Shown here piece by piece: positions 23,942 to 35,800 of a DNA stretch of 64,000 nt. A program made the translations under genes and the position numbers. Positions within the stretch are counted from its first letter, which is position 1, and the number at the start of each line of letters is the position of its first letter. A model generated the notes under the pieces. The model did not search any database, had not been told where the DNA came from, and worked only from the letters and a program-made list of their open reading frames with translations. The DNA is from Babylonia areolata (lineage: Eukaryota; Mollusca; Gastropoda; Neogastropoda; Buccinidae): assembly GCF_041734735.1 (NCBI RefSeq), contig NC_134897.1, forward strand, positions 5,498,204 through 5,562,203, read 5' to 3'.

Positions 23942-24763
23942 CAGGGATCGCGCTAGACTTTTTCAAAACGCGTGCAGCATACGCAAAGTCGGCAAAAAAA
24001 CGAGTAAGTTAGAGTCAGAATTGCGTCAGACCTATGACACTAAATCAAAAGGTTTACTCACCTATTTTCGCCGCTCACGTCGGCAATGAAAAATTAACCG
24101 CAAGCCCTGACAATCATATTGAGTCGATTCCGTGACTGAGATACAGTGGAAAACAAAAAAACGCTAGGGCCTAGGCTAGTCGAGTAACGTTCAGCAGTCA
24201 AACAAGGCTTAACTTTCCCGCTACAGGGTCACGCCCTGTAATGACGCCACTCTGTTCCAAAACTCGTCAGCTAAGCAGTGTTGTGTGCGCGCATACTCTG
24301 TTAACCTTTCCCGTACGTCGCCTAAAATTTTGCGCGCCGTACGTCGTGGGTGTGCAGAAACCCATGGTTTCTAAGAAGGAATGACCCCTCGCTGTACGTC
24401 GTGGGTGTGCAGGCACCCATGGTTTCTGTGTACGAACTAACCCTTCGCTGTACGTCGTGGGTGTGCAGGCACCCATGGTTTCTGTGTACGAACTAACCCT
24501 TCGCTGTACGTCGTGGGTGTGTAGGCACCCATGGTTTCACTGAAGAAATAAGACCTTGCCGTACGTCGTGGGTGCACAGTAACCCACACCTGTCCGTAAA
24601 GCAAATTTGACTTTTCTTCAGCAGACTTGCATGCGCAGTTTCCACTTGTGCGTGTAGGCTATTTACTCCAGTGCTTGACCAGGCGCATTGTGAATAAGTT
24701 TTGCCCGTGAGAAGAGAGTGTTGTTACTTACAAAAAACGTTTTTTTTTGTTTGTTTGTTTGGT

Positions 24764-24798
<35 letters not shown>

Positions 24799-25825
24799 TT
24801 GTTTTTGTTGTTGGTTTTGTTTGGTTTTTAGCGGCTACACGCCCATCCTCTTTCGGTTAAGGCAGATGCCCTAACATAGCAGCAACAGCCTGGTATCAGT
24901 CCCCCCTTCCCTTGGCCTAGATCTCGGCATTCCTGGCTGGCTGGCTGGCATTTTTTTTCTTTCTTTTTTTTAGCCATTGTTGGGTTTTCTCTACTTTGAA
25001 CAGATTAGGATAAGAATAAAATTTCTATATCAACTATCTTTCTTTTTTTAGCCATAGTCGGGTTTTCTCTACTTTGAACAGATTAGGATAAGAATAAAAT
25101 TTCTATATCAACTAGATTTTAGATCAATTGATTTCAGACTTACAAAAATATCCAGTTCTTAGAAAGGCACTTTAATTCCAACTAGATAAAAAGCTATCAA
25201 TCAGTTGCTCCCGATCATTCTCTACAAGAAAAACAGTTCATTCAATATTGTTGAAGATATCTAGTGCAATAAATATTGTTTTCTGAAATTAGTTACAACT
25301 TTAGAGTAAAACTTGCCGCAGACTTGAACCGGGATACGATCAACAAAAGACAAGGTCACTCTCATCTCTCTCTGTAGCGAGCCCAAGTGACGTCATGTCG
25401 ACAACGCGTGGCGCGCAAGCTTTGCATGGGTGGCTCCACACCCACGACGTACGGCGTGCAAGGTTTATTCTTTGGGAGTATGGGTGTCGTCACACCCACG
25501 ACGTACTGGGACATTAATTGATTAATAACTTCTTTGTTTATGTATAAAAGAAAATAATGTTCAGTGGATATGTAGTAAACTATATTATGGACAAAGTCAT
25601 GAAATTATGTGGAAGTGGCTTCAATATTACTTGAGTTACAGAGCAAAAACACTTGTCTGATTCAGTATCGCAAACCTAGCTGCCAAGTCAGTCCTAAAGT
25701 TGCATTGATACGTCTTGGAGTAAAAGTTGTTTTGCGTAAGTGTTACGCGTGAGTGCTGTGAAAATGCGTCAGCGAAAATTAAAATGCGTCAAATACGCGA
25801 AAAACATGCGTTAACACGATCCCTG
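23942..25825. mobile_element. DNA transposon with CAGGGATCG ends and 6-bp duplications
   Basis: The ends are imperfect inverted repeats, CAGGGATCGCGCTA at 23942 against CAGGGATCGTGTTA read inward from 25825. The flanking 6-mer AATATG occurs at 23936-23941 and 25826-25831. No transposase frame is visible. CAGGG ends recall hAT, but hAT makes 8-bp duplications, so the superfamily is open. Confidence 0.6.
24301..25517. mobile_element. piggyBac-like non-autonomous element with subterminal repeats
   Basis: TTAA at 24301-24304 and 25514-25517 bounds imperfect inverted ends (CCTTTCCCGTACGTCG against TGTCCCAGTACGTCG). Five copies of GTACGTCGTGGGTG lie on the left (about 24339-24572), and inverted copies lie at about 25436-25505. 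A ~71 bp direct duplication lies at about 24962-25115. No transposase is seen. It sits inside the CAGGGATCG element. Confidence 0.65.
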
Positions 25826-25831
25826 AATATG

Positions 25832-27000
25832 TAATGATCTGACCGCTTTGCTTCCCTCTTTACACCAATCTGACACTGATGACACAGTGAAAGATGACTT
25901 ATTAGGGCCTTGAAGACTGTTTTGTAAAAAAAATTTAGACTGAAGGGGGTTTACAGTAGTGGGTGTCAATTTGTAGAGTGTGTGTGTGTGTGTTAGTTGA
26001 GAGCGGATTTATTCAGGAGGATCATTGGTATTGACAAATTGTGTAAGACAGTCAGATTATCATCTGTGTATGAAGATATTTTTTTAAAGCCTTCTTCTTG
26101 GGAATTGTGGAGTTTGAATGCTCCTGATATTGTTTTCATACTGATGTGAACAAATATTGCAACTGTTTATATACTGTTTATATTTATCTGATATAATTTG
26201 ATTTATATGCAATATATATATATATCACTTGTATACAAGAGATAATTTGATTTTAACAGCCAAAGATTATACCCACTGCTTGCTAATGATATTGATCATA
26301 TGGTGGATTTAAATAAGACTTCAGAAACTGTAGCTGTGATTTTTCTTCTTTTTTTCTTCTTCTTCTCTTTGAGGGAGAAAGATGGGGGTTGGGGCGGGGT
26401 GCAGTGTGGTTCAAACCAGTTAAGATTCACTGCAGAGTTTTTTTTTTTTTTTCTTTCTGATCATGGAAAAGAAATCAAAACTTTGTGAATGTAGACACTG
26501 CACTTCAATACAGATGTATATCACACACACACACACACACACAAACACACACATACGCACACACACATGCGCAACATCCAAAACTAAATGGTGCTCACAT
26601 CATAAATAATTCAAATTGTTTAGACAATTGTTCATTGTTTAGCATTTAGGTATGAATGAATGATACAAAAATAAAAAGAAAATATCTAATCAAAGTGATT
26701 TTCTTCAAGTCTGTCTGTGCTTGACTCAGACCTGTTTACATTGCATTTTGTAAACAGTCCAAATTTGATTGTACAGATTTGATAACAAGCAATAAACAAA
26801 TGAGAATATATATATATGATTAAAAAAAAAATACAGGAAATAACAGATGGGAGGTGGGGCATGCAAATGTAAATAAATGCAAATATTTAACCTAAGAATT
26901 TACAGCACTACCAGTTTCTAAAAAAATGGCATCAAAGAGAAAACTGGTATGAATGTGTTAATCCTTTAGCCAGTTGTTAGATACACTAACTTACAGGTTT
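25832..27000. other. AT-rich noncoding DNA
   Basis: T-runs, a CA repeat (26522-26580) and TA runs; no gene or element recognised. Confidence 0.6.
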
Positions 27001-27560
27001 CCATAAAAGAAATACATATTCTAACCTGTTGAAAGTACAGACATATCCATTTTGGGTAAACAGGCCAGCTGACTGTACCAGACTGGTGTGTCTGAATGTC
27101 TGGGTGTCTTGAGAAGACTTATCAATGCTGCGGGAGGTTTATATCGCTGTGACAGCAGAAAATTAATGTCTCTGTGACAGCAGAAACGGACTTGACTTCG
27201 CCTTCTTTTTTCTGGTGAAAATCTTTGCACGACGAACAAGTTCTACTTTCGCGCTACTTATCAGTTGTCTGTTCTTTTTTTTTTTAAATACTCTTTCGGT
27301 TCTTTAACTTTCATCGATTCAAGTGCACTGTCAGTTTTAGCGGACAGTGTCGCCATGTTGCTTATCCGGACGTCCCAAAGTGAAAGGGGACTGACTTCCG
27401 GTTTCCTGACGAACCAAGGACGCAAAGGGCCGGGCATCACGTTCAGAGACGGAAGTTTGAAAGATACGCATGTGCAATCACCTACCCGGAAGTACCACGA
27501 CGACAACTTGAAAGACGCCGAATTGCTTTCCTCCGACACGTCTAAGGACCGAAGTTGAAA
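27001..27560. promoter_or_regulatory. Promoter-like, ETS-site-rich stretch
   Basis: A CpG-richer island in AT-rich DNA carries several CCGGAA/TTCCGG motifs (about 27395, 27486) of ETS type. On the minus strand an ATG in strong context (caacATGGCG, about 27358) opens 30 codons. Another minus ATG at about 27052 is followed after 28 bases by a donor-like CAG/gttaga. This would fit the 5' end of a minus-strand gene, but no further exons were recognised. Confidence 0.3.
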
Positions 27561-27742
27561 ATGGGTATATTACTGTTTAATTGCATCAGCAAGCAACAGA
27601 TTTTCTTGTGTGAATATGTCATGCTCAAAGTCTGATTTATTCTATCCTCATTTCTTCTTGATTACACTTAAATTTGTTTAGAAATAGCATTTCAAGAGAT
27701 GGCTCTGTCTGCTGCAAGATATCGTTGTTCGAACTCCTTTTT

Positions 27743-28189
27743 GACTCACTTGTGTAAACAAAGTGAGTCTATGTTTTAACCCGGTGTTCGGTTGTCTGTG
27801 TGTGTGTGTCCGTGGTAAACTTTAACATTGACATTTTTTCTGCAAATACTTTGTCAGTTGACACCAAATTAGGCATAAAAATAGGAAAAATTCAGTTATT
27901 TCCAGTCATCTTGTTTAAAACAATATTGCACGTCTGGGATGGGCACAAAAAAATAAAAAATGTGCCTAATTATATGCAAACTGCATTTACTGTTATATTT
28001 TTTGTATTCTCTAAACTTGGCACTTTGATCTGATATTCTGACACAACAACAAGAGCAGTCATTATTATCATTTTTTGTTCAAACAGGAACTTCTTTTGCT
28101 AAGCATGGGAGTTTTATTTATTTTGCAAACGTTTTGGTGCAGAAGTAAAAAAGGGAATTTACTCTGTAATTAATACTAGGGGACTTAAT
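27743..28189 (+). repeat. Dispersed repeat family, copy 1 (left part)
   Basis: It starts GACTCACTTGTG, forms a palindrome with AAAGTGAGTC 15 bases on, and runs to ggggacttaatt. Its right half overlaps the copy at 38608-38942, which ends with the inverted 12-mer CACAAGTGAGTC. Confidence 0.6.
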
Positions 28190-28197
28190 TACTTAAT

Positions 28198-29103
28198 CTG
28201 CACCTACGTACTTGCACTTTATTCATATGTGTATGTACATCTCATATTTAGGTGCATACACAGATTCCTTTCCATTACTGATTATGCACACTTACCCATT
28301 TACTTGGCTATATCTGTGCACACTACACATAAGCTTATACAGCCGCTTATTTCTTGTGTTTCGATCTCTTGTCATTGGCATATTTCTGACATCATTACTT
28401 GAGTTGATGGAAGTTTATAATCCATTTGCACATGTATGTATTCATTTTCATAAATTCATCCCTACCTTGCTTTCGGAGGACGACTGCACTCACAGACAAA
28501 ACTGCCTCATTCATGCCTGGATGTATGCTCCTTCACATTTTAGTAGTGGCTGGTCCTTAGGGACCCGCACACCCCCTTCCCACCCACAGGGCTAAGAATG
28601 CCCTCTCTTGGTGCAAGGAGGGACAAGGCAACCCAACTCATTTGCCTGCAACAATCAACCATAGGGCTGGAGATCCCCTAACTTGGCACAAGGAGGGATG
28701 AGGCAGTCCAACTTAGAGGTGCCACTCCGGACACGCATGCCCTTCATTCCTTCCCAGTTTGTAAGGCATCCCTTCTTCCCCCCCTTGCCTACAACAACAC
28801 TTGGTTTGCACCACTGTGGTTGTGACAACAGCTCCACATGGGCCCTACATCCTAACCAGCCTTCCCATGAAGGGGTATCAATCTTTGCCTCCCAAATTTT
28901 AGCGGACCCAAAAACTGCCCACTGGGCAGAAGACAATCACCCTAAGCCCATCTCTTCCACTCCTCTCTAGTAGCAGAAGACCTGGGTCATAATTGTTATC
29001 CTCTACATTTGGGAGAAAGGCATATTGACGAGGACGGATGCGTCTCACAAAGCACAACGAACCGTCCATTAGCCACAGGGTTGTACCTTTCTGCCCTCTC
29101 ATA
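28198..29103 (+). repeat. Unrecognised dispersed element, copy 1
   Basis: It matches 60700-61555 at high identity, with about 75 bp (near 28600-28680) present only here. Frames on both strands are open in short stretches but match no family I know. The left edge interrupts the preceding repeat at its acttaatt. Confidence 0.65.
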
Positions 29104-29128
29104 CAAGGTAGCGGCAGCCCCCATGGCC

Positions 29129-29308
29129 GATGCCAGGAAACCTATGAACGCCTAAAAAATTGACTAATTTTGAAGTGCATTTTCTCAAACTTGATTTCAT
29201 TTTGTGAAAAACTATCCAACTGAAATAATTATTTATCATCCATATTTTTAATTTTTATTGTGTTTGCTTTATGCAATGCGTGAACGAGTTTGCGAATGGA
29301 AGAAAAAG
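29129..29308 (+). repeat. Diverged direct repeat upstream of KRTCAP2 exon 1
   Basis: It matches 30524-30699 in intron 1 from gatgccaggaaacct to ggaagaaaaag with scattered differences. Confidence 0.6.
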
Positions 29309-29309
29309 A

Positions 29310-29782
29310 AGTGTACTGTAACGCGAAATAGCGATCCTTGTTCAATGGCGGCCGGCGTCTTTCTGAGCGCGACACAGTTAGTTTCAACCACGTAGTGGAA
29401 AAAATCACATCCGTTGTTTTCCATTCATTGGTTACTGTTCGAAAAACTGGGAGCCGTGAAAGGCAAAAGTTCAAGGAGAACTTTTGTGTGTTTTTTTCCA
29501 AGCCTTGGGCGAAGTAGGGTAGTTAGATCTGAGCGCAAAGTTACAGGAATTTTTCGGCTATCTTTCAACGCCTCGCACAGTTCGAAAAAGAAATCTGACC
29601 CTACGTGATACTGTATGAGCGGTAACGAGCATTTTCTGCTGATTTCAGTGGTATCTGAAACTAAGATTTTTGATCCATGAGCAATTTGCTCAAGCGATTC
29701 AAAAGCAGGTACCCCTCTTCGTCAGTTGCGTCGGCCCAATCAACATTCGACACAGGAGAGCGGCACTTCATCTAACACAAAA
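29310..29782 (+). promoter_or_regulatory. Probable KRTCAP2 promoter and 5' UTR
   Basis: This is the stretch just upstream of the KRTCAP2 ATG. It is richer in CpG than the surrounding AT-rich DNA and has an inverted CCAAT (cattggtt, about 29427) and a direct CCAAT (ggcccaatc, about 29731). No TATA box stands out. The transcription start is not visible, so the extent is inferred. Confidence 0.35.
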
Positions 29783-29819
29783 ATGGCATTGTTTCTCCAG
29801 AAAATCTTAAGTTTCATCG
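29783..29819 (+). CDS. KRTCAP2: KRTCAP2 exon 1
   Basis: The exon runs from the ATG through 12 codons plus one base (phase 1), ending at a consensus donor gtaagt. The leftover G pairs with CT at the start of exon 2 to make an Ala codon. Confidence 0.85.
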
Positions 29820-32800
29820 GTAAGTTTTATATTATTTTTGATGCGCAATATTGAGCTGAAATTCTTTGAATCAGGATTTTGATCGATGTCAGTAACTGAG
29901 CAGTTTGGATCTATTTCATCAGTGTTTTCGTAACGTGACACAGTGTTTCAATCGGAACAAGATTTATTTTTTTCTGAGTAAAACACACAAAAACTATTGA
30001 TGAAATGTAGTACCCTGAAGTGGAAATATTTGAGTAAATAATCACATGCAACAAAGACACATAAGTTGAACAGTACATGTAGATGGCAAAGCTCTTGTCA
30101 GCAACTGGAAAGGACAGACCCCCAAAACTTCAGCCTCAGTTGTCAAAGCATAAGTTGTTGCTACAATTTGAGTTATTGTGTGAAAGGTAAATGCAGCCAA
30201 ATAGTTCAGTGCAGTGAATTTTGTGTTGCTGTTGAATGAATACTTACCTGTTAGTATGCCATTTTATAATTCTGTTATCACAGTGTTTTCCTCCTACTCA
30301 AAACACACCGAAATTGACAAAATCCTAAACATATATTAAACTGAGAGCTCTGTTTTTGGTTGTATGTTTTAAATTGAATATAACATTTGCTCTTTCTTAT
30401 GAGCTGATCTGTGTATCTAACATGTTGCAGAAAGGGCTGCTCATGGCAGGGCATGCAAGACCTATTCAATGATCCAAAAAGGCCAGTATGAACAGCTCAG
30501 GTAGCAAGCAGCATGTTATTGCTGATGCCAGGAAACCTGTGAGTGCCAAAAAAGAGATTTTTTGGAGTGCATTTTCTCTCTTGTGAATCAAATGCCATTT
30601 TGTGAAGAAATAAAGATGCATCATCCACCTTTTATTTCTTATTTATTGTGGTTCTTCTACAATGAAATGCATGACTGGGTTCATGGATGGAAGAAAAAGC
30701 TAGAGAGCTGAAAGAAAACAGATTCATATATCTGTCATTTTTGCTAGCAACTTAATAATAATAATAATAATGGATACTTACATAGCACACTATCCAGAAA
30801 TCTGCTCTAGGTGCTTTACAAAAACGCTTTTGATAACATAAAACATTATATCTATGTTACATACACACACCAAAATGTGACCACACGCACGCACGCACGC
30901 ACGCACTGCATACATACATTTTAACATACATGTGTATCTAACAGCTACCCTAACACATACGCACACATAGGCAGGCACAAACTTACATAAACACACGCAC
31001 ACACAATACACATTCATATACATGCATGTAGTTGTGGACCTGCCACAATTGAACTTAAGTAATATTTGCTCCCTCCTGGGAACCTTTGTTGTGGAATGCC
31101 CCATCATCCTACCCATTCTGTATAATGCTCTCATAGTCTCAAGTTGCATTTGCTTAAAAATTTGCAGTAATTTTGCAGAAGTTGATCAGCCAAGACCACT
31201 GGTAACTTATTGTGGCTGTAACTTCAATATTTTTTCAAAAACAAAAATTTTGAAGAAGTCTCAGCCACAACGTGCACCCTTATTTATGAGAAAATCAGGT
31301 ATCATTCCTTTTCTGCCAACTTTAGATGGAAGTTTTAAGGTTGATTTTAATTTATTTTGAAAGCTGACATTTCACTTAATACACACACAAAATTTCCTGG
31401 TCCTACTTGTGACAGTTACTGAAATATTCATCTTTGCAGCATGCTACCCCATTAAACAGTCTTTTTTCCGCTGGTCGAATTGAAGATTTTTCAAAGTTCG
31501 AGACTCTGATACTTAAAATTCATTTAATTATCCTGCCTGAAAAAAATTCAATGCACTTTTTGTGATGTATTCTGCAAGATATTTTATTATGAAATGCAAC
31601 TGTCTATTCTTTTCAGTGCTGTAGACCTTCAAAGTTGCTATTCTGTGCAGATTGACATGTCTTGATTTTCTATTTCCCCCTACTTTGACAGGCATATTTT
31701 CCAATTTCTTTGCTGCTGAAGTGTTATTTTTTTCTTGTGCAATATGCCATTATCATATGGTTTTTAGAAGTATATGAGTTTTCATTATAGTACCCTCATG
31801 GACAGTACAGTATGACTGTGAAAATGTGAAAATATTAAGTACTAACAGCATGTACGCATCGTCACATCTTTAAAATGGAATATCTTCAGAACCAATCAAG
31901 ATATTCACTTACTCTTTTTTTTGTTTTTCTTATATTGTCATGTTGTTTGTCAAAAATCACATTTCAGTCATTGTAATGAATATTTAAATTTTCACTGCCG
32001 CCACCTAAAGTTGAGTTGTAGTTGCCAAGAAACTGTGTGAATGCTGAACTGAATTTGTATCAAATACCTGAAATTTTGATATTAATTCATGACTCATGTG
32101 CATAAGATGTTGCAACACATTATTTTCCATTTATTTGCTAGGTTTATTCCAGCTGCCTTATCTCAGATTTATATAATAGATATTCAAAAAGTATGCGGAA
32201 TTTGTCCATCTTACATTTATTCAAAAAGTATGCGGAATTTGTCCATTTCCGGTTCACTTATTCAAGTTATTGCAAACAGTCTGTTGAATAAACTTCAAAC
32301 TGTCAGAATAATATTGAATAAACTTCAGACTGTCAGAATAATATGCTTTCGTCTCAATAGAACTCAGTCCATCTGGTCTCAGTCCGTCCATTCTTCTCAA
32401 AACTATAATTCTATTGGCATACCTAAAGGCATGGTGCTGTCCCCTGTCCTGTTTACACTATACACAAATGACTGCAGAGGCACAGAGGAAACCCCTGTCA
32501 TGAAATATTCAGACGATTCCACTATTGAATATCTGTCCAACTCTGTTACTATTTACTTCACTGAAAAAATGAAATTGAAAAGTTTTGCTCCTGGTGCAAA
32601 AGAGAACTATCTTGATCTGAACGTTTTAAAAACAAAAGGAATGTTAATGTTTATCGAAAAGATCTTTTATCTGTACCTACCCTTGTTATAAATGGTGAAA
32701 CCATGGAGAGAGTTAATGAATACAAATATTTAGGGACTATTTTAGACAATAATCTGGATTTTGACAGGAATGTTGATTATATTCATAAGAAATGTCAATC

Positions 32801-35800
32801 TAGAATATTTTGTTTGGAGAAGCTAAGAAATATTGATGTAAATTTCAAGATTCTCCAGAACTGCTATCGATGTTGTATTGAGTCTGTGCTGACAGTTTCA
32901 TTTTTGTGCTGGTATGTAAGTTTGGGAGTGAGAAGTTAGCAAGTTTTGAATGATGTCATGAGTATGTACAGTAAAGTTGTGGGAGTGTGACAAGCTAGTA
33001 TGCAAGAGTTCTTTGAAAGGCGAGTCGTTCAGAAAGTCAGGCAGATAACAACTGATGACACACATATTTCAGCAAAGTATTATGAACTGCTGACATCAGG
33101 ACGACGCTACCGAACGTTTAAAAGTAAAACCCAGAGCTCAGAAGACTTTATACCACATTCAATTCACCTTTTACATTCTTGAGAACTATGTACGCGTGCA
33201 TGTGTCACAATATGTTTGTGTATGTGGTGTGTGTGCTTGTGCTTGCATGCAAGTACATGTGAAAGTGCATGCATAACAGATTGCACTTTGTTTGAATTTC
33301 TTAGATGTGTATAATCATTTACTTAGTTATTATGTGTGACTCTGACAGTGTGCAAAATTGAATGTGCAATAGGAATTGTGCAATGTTCATGTCTGTCAAT
33401 ATACAATATATCTTAATACATGCAGTGATAACTTTGGTGTCTTTCAGTATACAAATACAAATACAATACAGTACAGAAATACAAATGCAAATACAAAATA
33501 TCAGTTATTTAATTATTTTATCTATTCATTTCATTTACGTCTCTTTCTTCTAGTGGAGTGATGGCCTAGAGGTAACGCGTCCACCTAGGAAGCGAGAGAA
33601 TCTGAGCACGCTGGTTTGAATCACGGCTTAGCCGCCGATATTTTCTCCCCCTCCACTAGACCTTGAGTGGTGGTCTGGACGCTAGTCATTCATATGAGAC
33701 AATAAACCAAGTTCCCGTGTGCAGTAAAAGAACCCATGCAACAAGAGGGTTGTTCCTGGCAAAATTCTGTAGAGGAGGAGGAGGAATTTTTGTTCAATGT
33801 CCCATCACACATATCGGTGATTGAAGACATTTTGTTAAAGTATTTATGAATACGTTCGATTATTATCGGTTAGAAGGAGTGGGAGATGTGAATGAATGGA
33901 AGGATGGGGGAAACTGGGCAAATGAGGGTGAATTTTTTTTTTTTTTTAATTCTAAATACAATTACAGGAAATTACTTAAAGGACTTTGTAAAAGAGAAGT
34001 CATTAAACTGACAAGCGAAACAACTAATAATGAATGCAAAAAGTCAAAAACATCAATGTTTTCAGTAACTTGTGAAGACACACTTTCGTGTACATAAGGC
34101 TTCATCAAGCTACAGTCAAAAATTATTTGCTTAATTGTCAGGTTACTAAAGCAAATGCACTTGAGATTATAACAATACTTGGTCCGTAATGAATTTGATA
34201 GTGGTCTGAGAGCTAAACTCAGAATTGGTCTGCGAATCAGACCAAAGTCTGAGAGAGTCAACTGATGAGGTTTTAGACTTGAATTCAAGCAACTATAAAA
34301 GCATCTTTCTAGTATATTGCTTATTTCCTTGTATGACAACGGGCAGTATGCTTTTATACTATCTATATGATTCTTTGCTCCCCTTTTCTGTTGAAAAATC
34401 CACTTTGATTGGAAAAAACAAATAAAACTGCACGCAGGAAAACATACAAAAAAATATTGGTGGCGCTGTAGTATAGCGATGCGCTCTCCCTGGGGAATTT
34501 CACACAGAGAAATCTGTTGTGATAAAAAGAAATACAATTACATATATGTTTACAATAATAATTGATTACAGAATTTTGAGTGATCTTTTTCACATGATAT
34601 GCAATACTTTTATATTTTTTGGTATATTTATTTTTAATGAATGTCCTTTATCTCTGTGTTTATTGATTCTTTTTGATTAAGTAATGTTTAATATTTTTGG
34701 GCTGAGTAATTGTTTACGTTTGTCTTGCCGTACCTGATGTAATTTCTCTTAATGAAATAATAAAGTTATTCTTATCTCATCTTATCACAAATTGGTTGTC
34801 AATTAATTTTTCTTTTAGAAAATTGCTACAAGTACACTTTCTTGCAGCAGTTTGCGTGCTAGAATCTGTGACAAAAAACAAAACAAAACAAAAACAAACA
34901 AAAAAACTTAAACCAGACCAATGCATGGCACTAAAAAGGTTAACGGCATTTTTCATGTAGATTTTAAGTATGAATTCTTTTGTTCACAGAATTGGAGTAG
35001 ATAAATTACTATCTACATTTCTCAAATGAAATCCCTATTCAGCCTTTCGAAACAATAGCAAAAGGCTACATCAAATCTGTTAAGTAATTTGATATCAGGA
35101 GCAGTATTGATGTTATTACACACACACACACACACACACACATACACACACACATATATGTATGTATGTACAGAGAAAAAGAGATGTTTCTCCTTATTCC
35201 ACTTGAGTTTAATGCATTAAGAAATAGCATGCTGTTTACGCAATCAGATAATTATTATTATATCATTGAGTAACAACTGCTATTAAGTGCAGTGATGGCC
35301 GAAGAGGTAGCGCGTCCGCCTAGGAAGCGAGAGAATCTGAGCGCGCTGGTTCGAATCATGGCTCAGCCGCCGCTATTTTCTCCCCCTCCACTAGACCTTA
35401 AGTGGTGGTCTGGACGCTAGTCACTCGGATGAGACGATAAACCAAGGTCCCATGTGCAGCATGCACTTAGCGCATGTAAAAGAACCCATGGCAACAACCC
35501 GTTCCTGGCAAAATTCTGTAGAAAAATCCACCTCAATAGGAAAAACAAATAAAATTGCATGCAGGAAAAAATACAAAAAAATGGGTGGCGCTGTAGTATA
35601 GCGACATGCTGTCCCTGGGGAGAGCAGCCCGAATTTCACACAGAGGAATCTGTTGTGACATAAAGAGAAATACAATACAATACAATACAATACAATATAA
35701 TATTATACATTGCTATAGTGTTTGTATTCCTCCTGTGGGGTTGCTTGGGGTTCTTTCAGTATAAATAGTATTCCAACAGTTCTTTGCCTGAATTTATATA

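Noticed and set aside
28212-28970. Short frames on both strands, also seen near 61 kb
   Set aside because: They are shared only because the DNA is a dispersed repeat; changes between the copies show no sign of a protected protein frame.
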